Below the pieces are notes generated by a model, which was given only the letters and a program-made list of their open reading frames with translations, ran no database searches and was not told the DNA's origin. Of a stretch of DNA of 23,071 bases, positions 6,693 through 15,573 are shown in pieces. The translations under genes and the position numbers were made by a program. The DNA is from CBDHHC01 sp050633205 (GTDB lineage: Bacteria > Pseudomonadota > Alphaproteobacteria > Rhizobiales > CBDHHC01), in contig JBOEGA010000155.1 of the NCBI GenBank assembly GCA_050633205.1, positions 1-23,071 on the forward strand. The letters run 5' to 3'. Numbering within the stretch: the stretch's first letter is position 1; the number at the start of each line of letters is the position of its first letter.

Positions 6693-7256
6693 TCAGCTTT
6701 TTTCGTCGAGTGTTTCCACTATCAAATTGTTATTTGTGTAGACGCATATCTCAGCTGCTATGCCCATTGCTTTTCTGGCGACGGTTTCTGCATCATAGTC
6801 AGTGTCTATTAAAGCACGTGCCGCGGCAAGGGCATAATTTCCGCCTGAACCAATGCCCATGACATCTCCGTCGGGATCAAGTACATCTCCTGTACCTGTC
6901 AAAACCAGAGAAGTTGAGGCATCTGCCACGATCATCATCGCTTCAAGGCGACGAAGATAACGGTCTGTACGCCAATCCTTCGCCAGCTCAACACATGCGC
7001 GTGTAAGCTGCCCCGGATATTGTTCCAGCCGCGCTTCCAGTCTTTCAAATAATGTGAATGCGTCAGCGGTCGCTCCGGCAAACCCCGAGATGACGGAGCC
7101 ATTACCAAGAACACGCACTTTTCTTGCGTTTCCTTTTATGACTGTGTCACCAAGACTTACCTGGCCATCGCCTGCTACTACTACTTTACCGCCTTTACGT
7201 ACGGTTAGTATGGTTGTTCCGCGCCATCCGTTGCGCGCAGATGTGTCTGCTGTCAT
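6693..7256 (-). CDS. hslV: ATP-dependent protease peptidase subunit HslV
   Basis: HslV is the threonine-protease double-hexamer core of the HslUV (ClpYQ) protease. The nucleophile is the first Thr of TTILTVRKGG, exposed by removal of a short leader ending in WRG. GDGQVSLG, KVRVLGNGSVISGFAG and the GSGGNYALAAARAL segment are diagnostic. The open frame extends to a TTG at 7301 with no ribosome-binding site. ATG 7265 has a GAG immediately before it, too close to help, whereas ATG 7256 has GAG at a workable 9-base distance, so I prefer 7256 (187 residues, leader of about 13). This choice is modestly supported. hslU follows in the same operon. Confidence 0.93.
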   Translation of the reverse strand: MTADTSARNGWRGTTILTVRKGGKVVVAGDGQVSLGDTVIKGNARKVRVLGNGSVISGFAGATADAFTLFERLEARLEQYPGQLTRACVELAKDWRTDRYLRRLEAMMIVADASTSLVLTGTGDVLDPDGDVMGIGSGGNYALAAARALIDTDYDAETVARKAMGIAAEICVYTNNNLIVETLDEKS

Positions 7257-7500
7257 TGCGTTCATCTCAGCCGATATTGTGTTTGATCTGATAAAAATCA
7301 AGAGGTGAATTTGTCATTTGGGTGAGGACCATAATCAAGTGTCGTTAACTTGAAAACATAAAATTTCCCCTAAAGAGGCATAATGTAACACCAAACAGCC
7401 CTAAAAGACAAATATGCGGTGTATCATATTCATTGCATTTTTATGAATTTAGGCCTAAGTTTCTTTCCTTTCCACACACACTCAAACCAATGGGTTTCAT

Positions 7501-7986
7501 GTGAAATATTATACCGTACATCAACCGCCAGTACCGCAACAGGATCGACTTGATCAGGCTGATGAGCTGATTTTTGTAAAAGACGGGTTTGCCTGGCTGG
7601 CATTTTACCTTCCTCCGGTCTGGATGCTAATAAACAGGCTCTGGCTGGAATTTGTGGTATACATTATTGCTATTATTGGCTGGGTACAGTTTTCGGCATC
7701 ACTTGGGATGGAAGAACCATTTACAACGCTATCGGCAATTGTGATTTCGCTGGCACTGGGTTTTGAAGGTAATAACCTTATACGGTGGAAGCTGAACAGG
7801 CAGGACTACAGACAGCTTGGTACTGTCAGTGGAGTCAGTCAGGATGAATGTGAGTTAAAATTTTTCACATACTGGTCTCCCAAATCTAACGATATGTCGG
7901 CTCTGGATGATCTAATTCCCGGTACGCCAGGCAATACTGCAAAAATGTCTGATTACGGGTTCCACATTGACCCGAACAAGATATAG
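7501..7986 (+). CDS. DUF2628-type membrane protein
   Basis: The 161-residue protein starts at a GTG and opens with MKYYTVHQPPVP, followed by ADELIFVKDGFAWLAF, the conserved start of the alphaproteobacterial DUF2628 family. Two or three hydrophobic segments lie at about residues 31-62 and 70-92, and the C-terminal third is soluble. Its function is not known. It sits 20 bases before hisH in the same direction, and such genes commonly precede hisH in alphaproteobacteria, so it probably heads the histidine operon here. I see no sequence hint that it takes part in histidine synthesis itself. Confidence 0.75.
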   Translation: MKYYTVHQPPVPQQDRLDQADELIFVKDGFAWLAFYLPPVWMLINRLWLEFVVYIIAIIGWVQFSASLGMEEPFTTLSAIVISLALGFEGNNLIRWKLNRQDYRQLGTVSGVSQDECELKFFTYWSPKSNDMSALDDLIPGTPGNTAKMSDYGFHIDPNKI

Positions 7987-8006
7987 AGAAGACAGGCAAG
8001 TCTCTA

Positions 8007-8657
8007 ATGAATGTTGTTATTATAGATTATGGATCGGGCAACCTGCATTCAGCAGCGAAGTCCTTCGAGCGGGCTAATGTGGAGGCTGATCTCGGATTTG
8101 AGATAAAAGTAACTTCCCACCCTGACGACGTTATCAAAGCTGACAGGATTGTGCTCCCTGGTGTCGGAGCTTACGGAGACTGCCTTGCGGGGCTGGATGC
8201 TCTTGATGGAATGCATGAAGCACTTGAGGAAAGTGTTCACAAGCAAGCCAAACCTTTTCTTGGAATATGCGTTGGTATGCAGCTTATGTCAGAGCGCGGC
8301 CTTGAGCATGGCGTTTCAAAAGGTTTTGGATGGATTGAAGGAGAAGTAGGGGCTATTGAGCCTTCGGACCCTTCTTTAAAAATACCCCATATGGGCTGGA
8401 ATACGATCGAGCTGTTAAAACCTCACCCTGTTTTTGAAGGAATTCCAACTGGGGATGACGGACTCCATGCCTATTTTGTTCACTCGTATCACTTCCGCAC
8501 AACACGGCCAGAAGACCGCATAGCAACCACCGAGCACGGTGGTACGGTTACTGCTGCTGTAGCGCGAGATACAATGATTGGTACTCAGTTTCACCCGGAA
8601 AAAAGCCAGAAGCTTGGTTTGAAACTGATTGAGAATTTTCTGAGGTGGAAACCGTGA
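8007..8657 (+). CDS. hisH: Imidazole glycerol phosphate synthase, glutamine amidotransferase subunit HisH
   Basis: HisH hydrolyses glutamine and channels ammonia to HisF, which makes imidazole-glycerol phosphate and AICAR. It is a class I (triad) amidotransferase. The nucleophile C88 is in FLGICVGMQLM, and the other triad residues are H196 and E198 in TQFHPEKSQ. The oxyanion strand PGVGAYGDC is at residues 51-59. The length is 216 residues. The stop codon overlaps the hisA start by four bases (GTGA), which suggests translational coupling. The order hisH-hisA-hisF-hisE is that of the alphaproteobacterial histidine operon. Confidence 0.97.
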   Translation: MNVVIIDYGSGNLHSAAKSFERANVEADLGFEIKVTSHPDDVIKADRIVLPGVGAYGDCLAGLDALDGMHEALEESVHKQAKPFLGICVGMQLMSERGLEHGVSKGFGWIEGEVGAIEPSDPSLKIPHMGWNTIELLKPHPVFEGIPTGDDGLHAYFVHSYHFRTTRPEDRIATTEHGGTVTAAVARDTMIGTQFHPEKSQKLGLKLIENFLRWKP

Positions 8658-9382
8658 TTTTATTTCCTGCAATTGACTTAAAAGACGGACAGTGTGTTCG
8701 ATTAAAGCTTGGTGATATGGATCAGGCAACTGTGTTTAATGATAACCCTGGTGCCCAGGCTAAAAGCTTTGAGGATCAGGGGTTCAAATATCTTCATATT
8801 GTAGACCTTAATGGTGCATTTGAAGGTAAACCGGTTAACGGAGATGCCGTTGAACAGATACTGTCTTCCCTTACAATCCCAGCGCAGCTCGGTGGCGGTA
8901 TACGGGATATAGAAACGATTGGCATGTGGCTGGATAAGGGAATTTCCCGTGTGATCCTTGGCACTGTTGCTGTTCGTGATCCGGATCTTGTAAAGCAGGC
9001 CTGTAAAGAATTTCCGGGAAAAATCGCGGTTGGCATTGATGCAAAGGGCGGTAAAGTTGCTGTTGAAGGCTGGGCTGAAACATCTGAGCTGACTGCTATT
9101 GATCTGGCTAAACAGTTTGAAGATGCTGGTGTTGCGGCAATCATTTATACGGATATTGATCGTGACGGTATTCTTAAGGGGCTGAATATTGAGTCAACTC
9201 TCGCACTGGCAAACTCAGTATCTATTCCTGTTATTGCTTCCGGGGGACTGGCATCTATTGATGATATCAAGCGGCTTATTGAACCTGACTGCAGAATTCT
9301 TGAAGGGGCGATTTCGGGACGTGCATTATATGACGGACGCCTTGATCCTGCTGAAGCACTAGCCTTGTTAAACGGAAATTAA
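8654..9382 (+). CDS. hisA: Phosphoribosylformimino-5-aminoimidazole carboxamide ribotide isomerase
   Basis: HisA performs the Amadori rearrangement of ProFAR to PRFAR, the HisF substrate, on a TIM barrel. The conserved opening MILFPAIDLKDGQCVRL supports the GTG at 8654 rather than the GTG nine bases earlier. GAGGTGG lies just upstream and the start overlaps the hisH stop by four bases. The general acid/base aspartates are D8 (PAIDL) and the one at about 129 (VGIDAKGG), and the phosphate loops GGGIRD (80-85) and ASGGLAS are present. The length is 242 residues. hisF begins 3 bases after the stop. Confidence 0.97.
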   Translation: MILFPAIDLKDGQCVRLKLGDMDQATVFNDNPGAQAKSFEDQGFKYLHIVDLNGAFEGKPVNGDAVEQILSSLTIPAQLGGGIRDIETIGMWLDKGISRVILGTVAVRDPDLVKQACKEFPGKIAVGIDAKGGKVAVEGWAETSELTAIDLAKQFEDAGVAAIIYTDIDRDGILKGLNIESTLALANSVSIPVIASGGLASIDDIKRLIEPDCRILEGAISGRALYDGRLDPAEALALLNGN

Positions 9383-9385
9383 GAT

Positions 9386-10162
9386 ATGCTCAAAAAACGG
9401 GTTATTCCCTGTCTGGATGTTAAGGATGGCCGGGTCGTCAAAGGGGTCAATTTTGTTGACCTGATTGATGCCGGAGATCCTGTCCAAAGCGCTATCGCCT
9501 ATGACAAGGCAGGTGCTGACGAGCTTTGTTTTCTGGACATTACTGCAAGCCATGAAAACCGTGATACAATTTATGATGTTGTTCAAAGAACTGCTGAACA
9601 TTGCTTTATGCCCCTTACTGTTGGTGGTGGTGTCCGTAAAGTCGAGGATGTGCGCAAGCTTTTAACTGCTGGTGCAGACAAGGTTTCTATTAATACGGCT
9701 GCAGTTAACAATCGTGAATTTGTTCGGGAAGCTGCTGAGAAATTCGGTGCCCAATGTATTGTTGTAGCAATAGATGCAAAAAAAGTTTCCGGTGAAGGTG
9801 AGCCTTTACGCTGGGAGATATTTACGCATGGCGGGCGTAATGCAACCGGGATTGATGCCGTAGAATTTTCCAAGGAAGTTGTGTCTCTTGGTGCAGGTGA
9901 AATTTTGCTGACTTCCATGGATCGAGATGGAACCCGAGAAGGCTTCAACCTGCCATTAACACGAGCAGTTTCCGATGCTGTTTCAGTCCCGGTTATTGCT
10001 TCCGGTGGAGTTGGTAATCTTGATCATCTGGTTGATGGTGTTCAGGAAGGAAAAGCCAGTGCTGTGCTTGCTGCGTCAATCTTCCACTTTGGTGATTACT
10101 CTATTGGAGAAGCAAAGCAGCATATGGCTAAAGCCGGTATTCCTGTCAGGCTGGATCGCTAG
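9386..10162 (+). CDS. hisF: Imidazole glycerol phosphate synthase, cyclase subunit HisF
   Basis: HisF is the TIM-barrel cyclase that combines PRFAR with ammonia from HisH, giving imidazole-glycerol phosphate and AICAR, which links histidine to purine synthesis. Catalytic D11 (IPCLDVKDG) and D130 (VAIDAKK) are at the canonical positions. The phosphate sites GGGVRK (80-85) and ASGGVGNLD are present, and DKVSINTAAV is typical. The length of 258 residues is normal. It follows hisA after 3 bases and precedes hisE by 23. Confidence 0.97.
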   Translation: MLKKRVIPCLDVKDGRVVKGVNFVDLIDAGDPVQSAIAYDKAGADELCFLDITASHENRDTIYDVVQRTAEHCFMPLTVGGGVRKVEDVRKLLTAGADKVSINTAAVNNREFVREAAEKFGAQCIVVAIDAKKVSGEGEPLRWEIFTHGGRNATGIDAVEFSKEVVSLGAGEILLTSMDRDGTREGFNLPLTRAVSDAVSVPVIASGGVGNLDHLVDGVQEGKASAVLAASIFHFGDYSIGEAKQHMAKAGIPVRLDR

Positions 10163-10185
10163 ATATATACGAAAGTCTTATTGAT

Positions 10186-10509
10186 ATGACCGATGAAATC
10201 CTCAATCAGCTAGCGCTTATTATCCGTGAGCGACGAAAAAGCAGTTCCGAGAAGTCTTATACCAAGACTTTACTAGAGGCCGGAGTTGCCAAATGCGCAA
10301 AAAAACTTGGAGAAGAAGCTGTTGAGACGGTTATTGCAGCAACTTCAGAGAGTAATGAAGCTTTAACAAATGAAGCTGCGGATCTTTTATATCATCTGCT
10401 TGTTGTTCTTGAATGCCGTGATGTTGACCTGAAAGATGTGCTTCAAGTTCTTGATAGCAGGATGGGAATTTCAGGACTTGAAGAAAAGGCTTCAAGAGCC
10501 AAAGACTAA
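10186..10509 (+). CDS. hisE: Phosphoribosyl-ATP pyrophosphohydrolase
   Basis: HisE removes pyrophosphate from phosphoribosyl-ATP, the second step of histidine synthesis. It is an all-alpha protein of the MazG-like superfamily. The metal-binding pattern is visible in KKLGEEAVETVIAA (about residues 39-52) and in EAADLLYHLLVVL (about 64-76). The preceding SYTKTLLEAG is also typical. At 107 residues this is the stand-alone form rather than a HisIE fusion, so hisI should lie elsewhere, as must hisB, hisC, hisD and hisG. It ends the his genes here; coaA follows after 126 bases. Confidence 0.96.
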   Translation: MTDEILNQLALIIRERRKSSSEKSYTKTLLEAGVAKCAKKLGEEAVETVIAATSESNEALTNEAADLLYHLLVVLECRDVDLKDVLQVLDSRMGISGLEEKASRAKD

Positions 10510-10635
10510 ATATAAGGTTTTGTTGAGAGCATTTTTATTTTGATGCGGTACATTGAAAGCGCTCCGACCCTATAGCAACAGGATCTCAATGCGATATTGA
10601 CTGTCTCAATGTCGTTTGATCAAAGGATGCCAACC

Positions 10636-11589
10636 ATGAGCGACCGCAATAGTTTTCAATTTTCTCCCTACAGGGTTTTTCAACGTGAAGAATGGGCAAA
10701 GCTCCGTGCTGATACGCCTATGACACTTGATGAGAAAGATCTGGAACAGTTAAGTGGTATTAATATCCGGCTATCCATGGATGAAGTGATAGAGGTCTAT
10801 CTACCTATGTCACGGTTACTTAACTTATATGTTGAGCGCTCTCAGGTTCTGCATAGAGTGACATCCAAATTTCTCGGACAGAATGACGGGAAGATGCCCT
10901 TTATCATTGGTGTTGCCGGGTCAGTTGCTGTTGGTAAAAGTACGATAGGGCGTGCTCTCAGAGAACTGCTTGCAAGATGGCCAAACCATCCACGTGTGGA
11001 TCTGATTTCAACTGACGGTTTTCTATACCCGAACAAGGTTCTTGAAGATCGCGGTATCATGAATAAAAAGGGATTTCCTCAAAGCTTTGATGCCAAGAGA
11101 CTTCTAAAATTTCTGGCTGATGTGAAAGCCGGTCGCCCAAAAGTTTCTGCACCAGTGTATTCACATTTTCACTATGATATTAAGCCGGATGAAATTGCAG
11201 TTGTTGATCAGCCGGATATATTGATTGTTGAAGGGTTGAATGTTCTGCAGCCTGCCAACCTGCCCAAAGATGGCAAGGCCATTCCTTTTGTTTCTGACTT
11301 TTTTGATTTCTCAATATATATTGACGCTGAAGAAGAAATAATAAAGAAGTGGTACATTGAGCGGTTTATGCGATTACGCACCACGGCGTTTCTTGATCCA
11401 GATGCCTATTTTCACAGATACTCAAAATTCTCCGATGAAGAAGCTCTATCTACCGCTATTGAAATCTGGGATACTATTAATCTGCGCAATCTGAAAAGAA
11501 ATATTCTTCCCACAAGACAACGAGCTGCGCTTATTCTCAAAAAAGGCGAGGAACATGCGGTTACTTCTGTCGCTTTGAGAAAAATATAA
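10636..11589 (+). CDS. coaA: Pantothenate kinase, type I
   Basis: CoaA phosphorylates pantothenate, the first and usually rate-controlling step of coenzyme A synthesis in the cytosol. Walker A GSVAVGKST is at residues 95-103, and the substrate segments LISTDGFLYPN, KKGFPQSFD, PVYSHFHYD, PDILIVEGLNVLQ and the C-terminal NILPTRQRAALIL closely follow the E. coli enzyme. ATG 10636 is chosen over upstream in-frame starts (TTG 10597, ATG 10609, ATG 10627) because AAAGGA at 10622-10627 is well placed and the resulting 317 residues match the family length. It follows hisE, a common alphaproteobacterial arrangement, and converges on the chemoreceptor gene. Confidence 0.95.
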   Translation: MSDRNSFQFSPYRVFQREEWAKLRADTPMTLDEKDLEQLSGINIRLSMDEVIEVYLPMSRLLNLYVERSQVLHRVTSKFLGQNDGKMPFIIGVAGSVAVGKSTIGRALRELLARWPNHPRVDLISTDGFLYPNKVLEDRGIMNKKGFPQSFDAKRLLKFLADVKAGRPKVSAPVYSHFHYDIKPDEIAVVDQPDILIVEGLNVLQPANLPKDGKAIPFVSDFFDFSIYIDAEEEIIKKWYIERFMRLRTTAFLDPDAYFHRYSKFSDEEALSTAIEIWDTINLRNLKRNILPTRQRAALILKKGEEHAVTSVALRKI

Positions 11590-11598
11590 AGCTCATTT

Positions 11599-13338
11599 TT
11601 ATGCTACTTTTATGCCTTCTATAAAGCTTTTGACACTTTTCTGAAGCTCACTGGAGCTATCTGTAAGCTGGCTTGCTGAACTCAGTAATACAGTTGTAAC
11701 CTGATTAGATTCTGTCATTGAGGTTTTCACGTCACTGATTGCACCAGTCGTCTGTTTTGTCCCTTCTGTCGCATGTTTAAGGGACTCTGCTATACTCTCT
11801 GTTGCAGCAGCCTGCTCCTCAATAGTACTGGAGATAATTGCTGTAATTTCATCCATTCTTTTTATTGTGGCGCCAACTGCATCAATCTTACCAACCGCAT
11901 CAGTTGTTGCACCCTGAATGGATGTGATCTGTCTGGAAATATCTTCAGTGGCTTTAGCTGTCTGTGTTGCCAGACCTTTTACTTCAGAAGCGACCACAGC
12001 AAAGCCTTTCCCTGCCTCGCCAGCACGTGCTGCCTCAATTGTAGCATTAAGGGCTAACAGGTTCGTCTGCTCTGCTATATCAGAAATCAACTGAATTACC
12101 TCGCCTACCTTACCTGCTTCAAGCTCCAGAGATCTTACTGTTTCGTTTGTAGATTCGGATTGTTGTACAGCTTCATCGGCAATACGACCTGACTGATGGA
12201 TCTGGTCCGAGATATCACGAATTGAAGCATTTAACTCATTTGTTGCGTTGGCTACTTTTGAAACGCTCTCAGATGCCTTCTCCGAAGATGTACTCACAAT
12301 ATCCGATTTATCGCTTGTATCTTTCATGACATCAGCCATTACATTTGCGACTTCCTCCAGAGACTTAGTGGATTTGCTTACTGATAACAGAACTTCCTCA
12401 ACTGCATTCTGAAAGTTTTCAGTGAGTCCATTTACAGCCTCCATGCGCAATTGATTTTTTTCTTCTTCCTTTGAACGGAGCTCGGTTAATTCAAGAGCTT
12501 TTTGTGTGGTTTTTCGCAGCTTTTCATATGCGATGGCGGTTTGCCCCACTTCATCTGTTGAGGTGATATTCAGCTTCTCTTTAATGTCACCGTCACTTAA
12601 TCTTCCTAGTGCCCTGACAACTTTAAGAAGCGGAGAGGTTATGCCTGAAACAAGCAGCCAGGAGACAGGAATACACAGAATGATAATTGCCAATACTGCA
12701 ATAACCCCAAAATTCAGTGCATTTTCTTCATGAAGTTTTACCCTCATAAATGATTGCTTTGTCATCTTCTCAATATTGAAAAGCATGCTTTCTACTTTGT
12801 GATCGAGAATATCTTCTTCTTTTTCGATTACAGCAGCAGCTGATTCCACTGATTTTAATTCAAATGACCCACTGTCAAATTTCTCAAATACTGCTTTAAC
12901 ATGCTTTTCATATTCGTCATGGCCTTTACCAATGAGCTTCAGTTTTTGGGAAATCTGGTCTTCTTTTGCATCTGATGTACTAAATTTCTGCAACAGAGTT
13001 TGCGCGTTTTTAAATTCGACAGAAAATTTACCTCCCAGTTCCAGATATTTTTCTTTTGACCTGGTGTAGGATTCTTTATTTACAGCATTTTTCAGACTCA
13101 ACTCACCGTGTCGCATGGCGCGTTCGAACTGGATGGCCTGCTCAAGCTGGAAAAGTGTTAACTTTGTTATTGATTCCGTCAAAGGGATCTGACGGGTGAC
13201 GACCTGATCAACCTCCACCCGAACCATATTAAACTGGAATAATATGACTGCAGTTACCAATGTGGTTATGGCAATTATAAATCCTATCAGGCCGTAAATT
13301 TTTGTACCAATATTTATACTGGAGAGCATTTTTTGCAT
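11599..13338 (-). CDS. Methyl-accepting chemotaxis protein
   Basis: The 579-residue receptor has TM1 at about residues 15-36, a periplasmic domain of some 170 helical residues (37-208), TM2 at 209-232, a HAMP domain at about 232-284 and a cytosolic signalling coiled coil to the end. The signalling tip, binding CheA/CheW, is the conserved ATIEAARAGEAGKGFAVVASEVK at about 432-454. The periplasmic part is rich in helix and looks like a four-helix-bundle sensor with no recognised ligand pocket. No C-terminal CheR/CheB-tethering pentapeptide is seen; the protein ends in EGIKVA. No che or flagellar gene is nearby. The gene stands alone between coaA, 9 bases away and converging, and the Smr-domain gene. 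Confidence 0.95.
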   Translation of the reverse strand: MQKMLSSINIGTKIYGLIGFIIAITTLVTAVILFQFNMVRVEVDQVVTRQIPLTESITKLTLFQLEQAIQFERAMRHGELSLKNAVNKESYTRSKEKYLELGGKFSVEFKNAQTLLQKFSTSDAKEDQISQKLKLIGKGHDEYEKHVKAVFEKFDSGSFELKSVESAAAVIEKEEDILDHKVESMLFNIEKMTKQSFMRVKLHEENALNFGVIAVLAIIILCIPVSWLLVSGITSPLLKVVRALGRLSDGDIKEKLNITSTDEVGQTAIAYEKLRKTTQKALELTELRSKEEEKNQLRMEAVNGLTENFQNAVEEVLLSVSKSTKSLEEVANVMADVMKDTSDKSDIVSTSSEKASESVSKVANATNELNASIRDISDQIHQSGRIADEAVQQSESTNETVRSLELEAGKVGEVIQLISDIAEQTNLLALNATIEAARAGEAGKGFAVVASEVKGLATQTAKATEDISRQITSIQGATTDAVGKIDAVGATIKRMDEITAIISSTIEEQAAATESIAESLKHATEGTKQTTGAISDVKTSMTESNQVTTVLLSSASQLTDSSSELQKSVKSFIEGIKVA

Positions 13339-13453
13339 AACAATATTCTCAAACTATCAGCGAGATTTCCCGACTGATATCAAGTTAAGGACCGACTTGT
13401 TGGAAAAATACAGACAGGGAACCGTAACAGGTATTGTTCAATAAAATATTACG

Positions 13454-14065
13454 CTAACGGGGGCGGTTTCTTCTTAGCTGAACATACAGGGCTCCATCGC
13501 CGCCATGTTTTGCGTGAGCAAAAGAATATCCGACTACATAATCACGCATATCCGGGTCTGACAGCCATTGGGGAACAGAACGTTTCAGGACACCAGGCTC
13601 TCTATCCTGCCAATGGTTTTCTGCAGTTGGCTTTTTAGTTGCCCCTTTGCCAGTTATGATAAGGACATAACGGAAGTCCTGTGACTGGCAGTTTCTGATA
13701 AAGCTGCGGAGTGTGGCGTGTGCCTGTTCCTGACGATATCCATGCAGATCCAGTGTGGCCTGAATATTAATCTGATCGGTTGATATTTTACGGACTTTTT
13801 TTCGGTCAATATCAGCAAGAGGTGGTGGGGATTTTTTGGGTATTGATTTTTTATTACCTGACTGTTGTGCCGAAACAGTCTGAGACTTCGTTTTATCTGC
13901 CTTTTTTGGTTTAACAGCTTTTGGCGCGACTGTAATTTCTACATTTTCATACCTATTGCGATCTTTTTCGCTTAGGGGTTTTGTTTTCTGAGTTATCTTC
14001 TGCCACAGTTCCTCATCCTCTTTTGATAAGAAGGAGGTGGAGTTTTCTTTATCCTTTTTTCCCAT
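13454..14065 (-). CDS. Smr-domain protein
   Basis: The 203-residue protein has a lysine-rich, probably disordered N-terminal half (residues 1-100) and a C-terminal Smr domain (about 104-200). Smr hallmarks are LDLHGYRQEQAHATL (105-119), the strand-loop VLIITGKG and HGGDGALYVQLRR near the end. Smr domains are small nucleic-acid-binding or endonuclease modules related to the C-terminal domain of MutS2. The stand-alone alphaproteobacterial form usually lies next to mltA and the Tim44-like gene, as here. Recent work on other Smr proteins points to mRNA or branched-DNA cleavage, but the substrate of this one cannot be inferred. Confidence 0.88.
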   Translation of the reverse strand: MGKKDKENSTSFLSKEDEELWQKITQKTKPLSEKDRNRYENVEITVAPKAVKPKKADKTKSQTVSAQQSGNKKSIPKKSPPPLADIDRKKVRKISTDQINIQATLDLHGYRQEQAHATLRSFIRNCQSQDFRYVLIITGKGATKKPTAENHWQDREPGVLKRSVPQWLSDPDMRDYVVGYSFAHAKHGGDGALYVQLRRNRPR

Positions 14066-14277
14066 AACTCATAGATTACCGTTTGAAATTGCGCTAAGCC
14101 GCGGACTATATGCCATATATAGAAATTATGACACAGATTTCATACCGGCCCCAACAGCTTGTCGGCCAGAATTAATGGAAATGCTTAATATACTGTAATT
14201 ATGAAGGTTTTTTTGAAGGAGAGACGGTGTACGGAAAACCCCGTACACCTGAATAAAATATTGTGCACAATCGGTGA
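14066..14277. other. mltA-smr intergenic region with hairpin and palindrome
   Basis: No gene is visible in these 212 bases. GGTGTACGG (14226-14234) and CCGTACACC (14241-14249) form a perfect 9-bp stem with a 6-base loop, 28 bases past the mltA stop. It is a plausible mltA terminator but lacks a T-tract on the minus strand. A 10-bp palindrome, TTGTGCACAA, lies at 14261-14270. The spacing suggests the Smr gene may have its own promoter, which I could not place. Confidence 0.4.
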
Positions 14278-15468
14278 TCAGGACTGTTTTGGAAGAAGCA
14301 CGAAGTAATTTCCGTGGTTTCCGGTATTACCGGCAATTGTGCCAGCCTTATCCCCAGTTCCCCAGAATATATCTCCACGCTCTGATCCCAAAATCGCTGA
14401 TCCGACATCCTGGGCTACCATTAATCTTCTGAAGCCGTTTGCTCCGTGGTGATTCATGGAAGCGGAAACAACATATATTGGCATTCCCAATTCATGGTAT
14501 CTGGTGTCAACAGCTAGGCTGCGTCCCGGTGTCAGAGGCACCTGCATAGCACCCAGCGGACCACTCATTTTAACGAGACGCTTCTTTAATTTCCTAAAGA
14601 ATATGTAGGATTTATTGACCCAAAGAATTTCATTCTGAATGTGCTTGTTTTTGCGCAGATACACTTTTACCGCGTCAAGAGACATACCAGCTTTTGGTAC
14701 ATAGCCTTTTTTGATCATGTATTTGCCGATAGAACTGTACGGATGACCATTCTTGGAATGAAAACCGATACGAATTACAGATCCATCAGTAAGTCTGATC
14801 CTGCCTGAACCCTGAATATGCAGAAAGAAGAGGTCAATTGCGTCTTCAAGATAAAGGAGTTCGAAACCTTTTCCGTTCAACGCGCCCTTGTCAATCTCTT
14901 CACGTGTTGGCAGTGGCCATGACATATTTCGTGGCTTGCGATAAACAGGCTGGCTGAAACGTTCCGTTTTCTGGTAGGATCCCAGAATTTCAGGCTCATA
15001 GTAGCCAGTCAACAAGCCGTATTTTTTGGAAGTATTTACTTTGTGAGGTACGAAGAACTTCTCAAAAAACTTTTTGGCAGTCGCACGATCCGGAGCGCTA
15101 TTAAATTTTGCTGCAATCCGACATGCATCATAGACTTGCTTGCTTTTCACATTTTTTGCAGAAGCGCGTCTCATCTGAGCTGCAATGATTCTTTTACAGG
15201 ATCTTGTGAATGCCAGAAAAGCTTCTTCATGTTTATCAGTGCTCCAGCCTGGTAACTCTTTAAACGAGACCTGGCTGAGGCGAAAGTTCGGTTTTCTTTT
15301 TGTGTAAGCCATAACATTTGGTGGAGAAAGGGATGCCTGTTTGATCACTTTTTCAGCCTGTTTGGATTCCTGAGCCGAAGCTGTGGCAAGCATTGGGGGC
15401 ATGGACAGTTTAGCACTCATGCACCCTGCAAGACCCAGACATATTAAGAACAGTACTATTTTCCGCAT
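14278..15468 (-). CDS. mltA: Membrane-bound lytic murein transglycosylase A
   Basis: MltA is an outer-membrane lipoprotein that cleaves the MurNAc-GlcNAc bond of peptidoglycan, forming 1,6-anhydromuramic ends. The signal peptide (residues 1-15) ends in the lipobox L-A-G-C16. The MltA domain is recognised by LLTGYYEPEI, FLHIQGSGRIRL and IGFHSKNGHPYSSIGKYMI. The C-terminal 3D domain contains SLAVDTRYHELGMPIYV and SERGDIFWGTGDKAG, with its conserved aspartates. The length of 396 residues is normal. It lies downstream of the Tim44-like gene and upstream of the Smr gene on the minus strand, a conserved alphaproteobacterial order. Confidence 0.95.
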   Translation of the reverse strand: MRKIVLFLICLGLAGCMSAKLSMPPMLATASAQESKQAEKVIKQASLSPPNVMAYTKRKPNFRLSQVSFKELPGWSTDKHEEAFLAFTRSCKRIIAAQMRRASAKNVKSKQVYDACRIAAKFNSAPDRATAKKFFEKFFVPHKVNTSKKYGLLTGYYEPEILGSYQKTERFSQPVYRKPRNMSWPLPTREEIDKGALNGKGFELLYLEDAIDLFFLHIQGSGRIRLTDGSVIRIGFHSKNGHPYSSIGKYMIKKGYVPKAGMSLDAVKVYLRKNKHIQNEILWVNKSYIFFRKLKKRLVKMSGPLGAMQVPLTPGRSLAVDTRYHELGMPIYVVSASMNHHGANGFRRLMVAQDVGSAILGSERGDIFWGTGDKAGTIAGNTGNHGNYFVLLPKQS

Positions 15469-15573
15469 GACGAAATTATTATCTTTACTTTAAACTCACT
15501 CAAGCGGTCTGCCCCGAAGCGACCTCTTATTACACTACTTATACCAACGACATTATGTCTTTTTTAAAACGCA

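Noticed and set aside
7349..7374. CTTGAA-N12-CCCCTAAA resembling a heat-shock sigma factor promoter near hslV
   Set aside because: It faces away from hslVU, toward the DUF2628 gene. The second half matches the consensus only in CCCC and the 12-base spacer is at the short end. No comparable element was found on the hslV strand.
8645..8653. Earlier GTG start for hisA adding three residues
   Set aside because: HisA proteins begin at MILFPAIDLKDG, the ribosome-binding site fits GTG 8654, and that start gives a four-base overlap with hisH typical of coupled genes.
10597..10635. Upstream starts of coaA (TTG 10597, ATG 10609, ATG 10627)
   Set aside because: None has a ribosome-binding site as good as AAAGGA before ATG 10636, and the shorter form matches the known family length.
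14226..14270. Possible small RNA gene in the mltA-smr gap
   Set aside because: A 9-bp stem and a 10-bp palindrome are present, but no promoter or T-tract supports a separate transcript; a terminator role is more likely.
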